A stretch of DNA of 16,245 bases. Source: Planctomycetota bacterium. GTDB lineage: Bacteria; Planctomycetota; Planctomycetia; Planctomycetales; Planctomycetaceae. The translations under genes were made by a program, and so were the position numbers. How positions within the stretch are numbered: position 1 is the first letter of the stretch; each line of letters begins with the position of its first letter. Positions 15,450 through 16,245 of this stretch are shown piece by piece. The stretch spans positions 1-16,245 of the forward strand of contig JAJRTM010000119.1 of NCBI GenBank assembly GCA_024278285.1. The letters are read 5' to 3'. The notes beneath the pieces were generated by a model, which was given only the letters and a program-made list of their open reading frames with translations, was not told where the DNA came from and searched no databases.

Positions 15450-15752
15450 TTAGAACGTATCCATAATGAAATGTTTCCCTTTGTGCCAGGGGCGTTCTGT
15501 GGGATAAAAGTTGTACCAGTCTTTGTTGTAAACAGGTACTTGCATTTCGGGGCCATAGCGATAATACATGTGATTATTGCTTTGATACCGCTGAAAGTTC
15601 TGGGGATAATAAATGTACGGATAATGATAGAACCGATTCCAGTCGGTCGGCTGACCGTACCCCTGCTGAGCGGAGACTTCGGTTGAAGTCGCCCCAAAAA
15701 CGACCACCATTGCCCCAGCCATTAAGCTGGCAATTGCCAAACGTCGAAACAT
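15450..15752 (-). CDS. Small secreted Tyr/Trp/Pro-rich protein, planctomycete-type YPQN family (100 aa)
   Basis: The protein begins MFRRLAIASLMAGAMVVVF with a clear Sec signal peptide, likely cut after VSA (about residue 28). The mature part is short and aromatic: DWNRFYHYPYIYYPQNFQRY, YYRYGPEMQVPVYNKDWYNFYP and a C-terminal HKGKHFIMDTF. From memory, small secreted proteins with this YHYPY-YYPQN pattern recur in planctomycetes, often labelled hypothetical or calmodulin-binding; the function is unknown and a cell-surface structural or binding role is only a guess. The ATG at 15752 was chosen over an ATG at 15788 because an AAGGAGA ribosome binding site lies seven bases upstream and because it starts exactly at the signal peptide. 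The gene has its own terminator. Confidence 0.82.
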   Translation of the reverse strand: MFRRLAIASLMAGAMVVVFGATSTEVSAQQGYGQPTDWNRFYHYPYIYYPQNFQRYQSNNHMYYRYGPEMQVPVYNKDWYNFYPTERPWHKGKHFIMDTF

Positions 15753-16065
15753 CCTTGTCTCTCCTTTTCGATGATTACGAACCAGCAACGTGCCGGGATC
15801 GGGATTTCATTCTGCTATTCATTCAACAGGAACAGACATCTGTAACCATGCAAAAGGGTATCTGGTCCTATCTCATCCATCGACCCGATTGCAGCCCGCA
15901 CATCAGAAAACTTCCGAATTACCGACAACGATTTGAAGAGAAAACCAGCATTGTAAAAATGACAACCCGGATGATAATTAGTATCTTATCAATGAAATGC
16001 TGCAAAAAAGTGGCTGGATATTTTTGAAAGCTACGGATGAACCCAGCGCGGCATTGCCGCAACCA
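15753..16065. other. Gene-free right-hand region, part repeat
   Basis: Nothing identifiable is seen in 15790-15970; the open frames there are unsupported. The promoter of the secreted-protein gene should lie near 15780-15850 on the minus strand. From 15979 onward the sequence is repeat. Confidence 0.5.
15979..16060 (+). repeat. 46-nt head motif (copy C) with a GCGGCATTGCCGC hairpin
   Basis: Bases 15979-16024 are the third copy of the head motif (starting TAGTATCTTATCA, ending GGATATTTT). They are followed by a spacer with the hairpin GCGGCATTGCCGC (16048-16060) and, 41 bases after the motif, the branched palindrome at 16066. Confidence 0.7.
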
Positions 16066-16230
16066 ACCGGGTAGCTCAGACAATCTGTTCAAGGTTGTCT
16101 GAGTGCCGTCAGGCACCCGAGGATTTCAGCGATCGGCTTGATGATCAGAATAAGCGAGGTCTGAAAAACAATACCTCGGGTTGCTACGCAACTCAGACAA
16201 CCCTGAACGGGATTGTCTGAGCTACCCGGT
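16066..16230. repeat. Branched palindromic element, copy 2
   Basis: Outer stem 16066-16084 with 16212-16230 (19 nt, perfect); weak side hairpins in 16085-16092 and 16201-16211; middle stem GGTTGTCTGAG (16093-16103) with CTCAGACAACC (16192-16202), perfect; side hairpins TGCCGTCAGGCA (16104-16115) and TTGCTACGCAA (16181-16191), identical to those of copy 1; inner stem CCCGAGG (16116-16122) with CCTCGGG (16174-16180). The loop is about 51 nt. The layout equals that of 5709-5867 although the stem sequences differ. Confidence 0.88.
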
Positions 16231-16245
16231 CTGACTAAAAAATTA

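Noticed and set aside
560..16245. CRISPR array
   Set aside because: The repeats are few, widely separated and palindromic along their whole length; there are no regularly spaced units and no cas genes.
1..16245. tRNA or rRNA genes
   Set aside because: No cloverleaf-like or conserved ribosomal RNA sequence was noticed on reading both strands. A covariance-model search would settle it.

Overview
This window is very probably planctomycete chromosome, perhaps from a Gimesia/Rubinisphaera-like lineage; the genus is a guess. The support is moderate GC, a short secreted protein rich in Tyr, Trp and Pro of a kind I associate with planctomycetes (15450-15752), a divergent PRPP synthetase, a fused helix-turn-helix/EIIA protein, and many long palindromic intergenic repeats. 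All functions are read from motifs only; no database search was possible.

Layout. Plus strand: the 3' end of a possible beta-propeller protein (1-114); a three-helix membrane protein (170-559); a glycan/envelope group made of a SAM methyltransferase (1111-2091), a family-2 glycosyltransferase (2379-3548) and an ArnT/PMT-like family-39 glycosyltransferase (3701-5578); and prs (5985-6944). Minus strand: glcE-like FAD subunit (7049-8191), downstream of and overlapping ilvD (8188-9870), which has an in-frame TAA at codon 160; then, in transcription order, a lipoprotein with a thioredoxin-type Omp28-like domain (12508-14541), a TIM-barrel isomerase-like protein (11312-12235) and an HTH-EIIA fusion (10576-11280). 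At the right end are a small membrane-type protein with a strong terminator (14984-15166, plus) and the secreted Tyr-rich protein (15450-15752, minus).

How the genes work together. The methyltransferase and two glycosyltransferases probably act on surface polysaccharide or lipid-linked sugar. prs supplies PRPP. ilvD would make branched-chain amino acid precursors but is broken as read. The isomerase-like and HTH-EIIA genes are 31 bp apart and probably co-transcribed, suggesting sugar- or PTS-linked regulation.

The most unusual content is intergenic. Several repeat families fold as long inverted repeats whose arms carry their own small hairpins. In the best example (5709-5867 and 16066-16230) two hairpins, TGCCGTCAGGCA and TTGCTACGCAA, are identical between copies and sit without unpaired bases at a predicted four-way junction, while all stems differ in sequence yet stay complementary. 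A 46-nt motif occurs three times, always on the same side of such a palindrome. This looks like a mobile or regulatory palindrome system whose structure is conserved more than its sequence.
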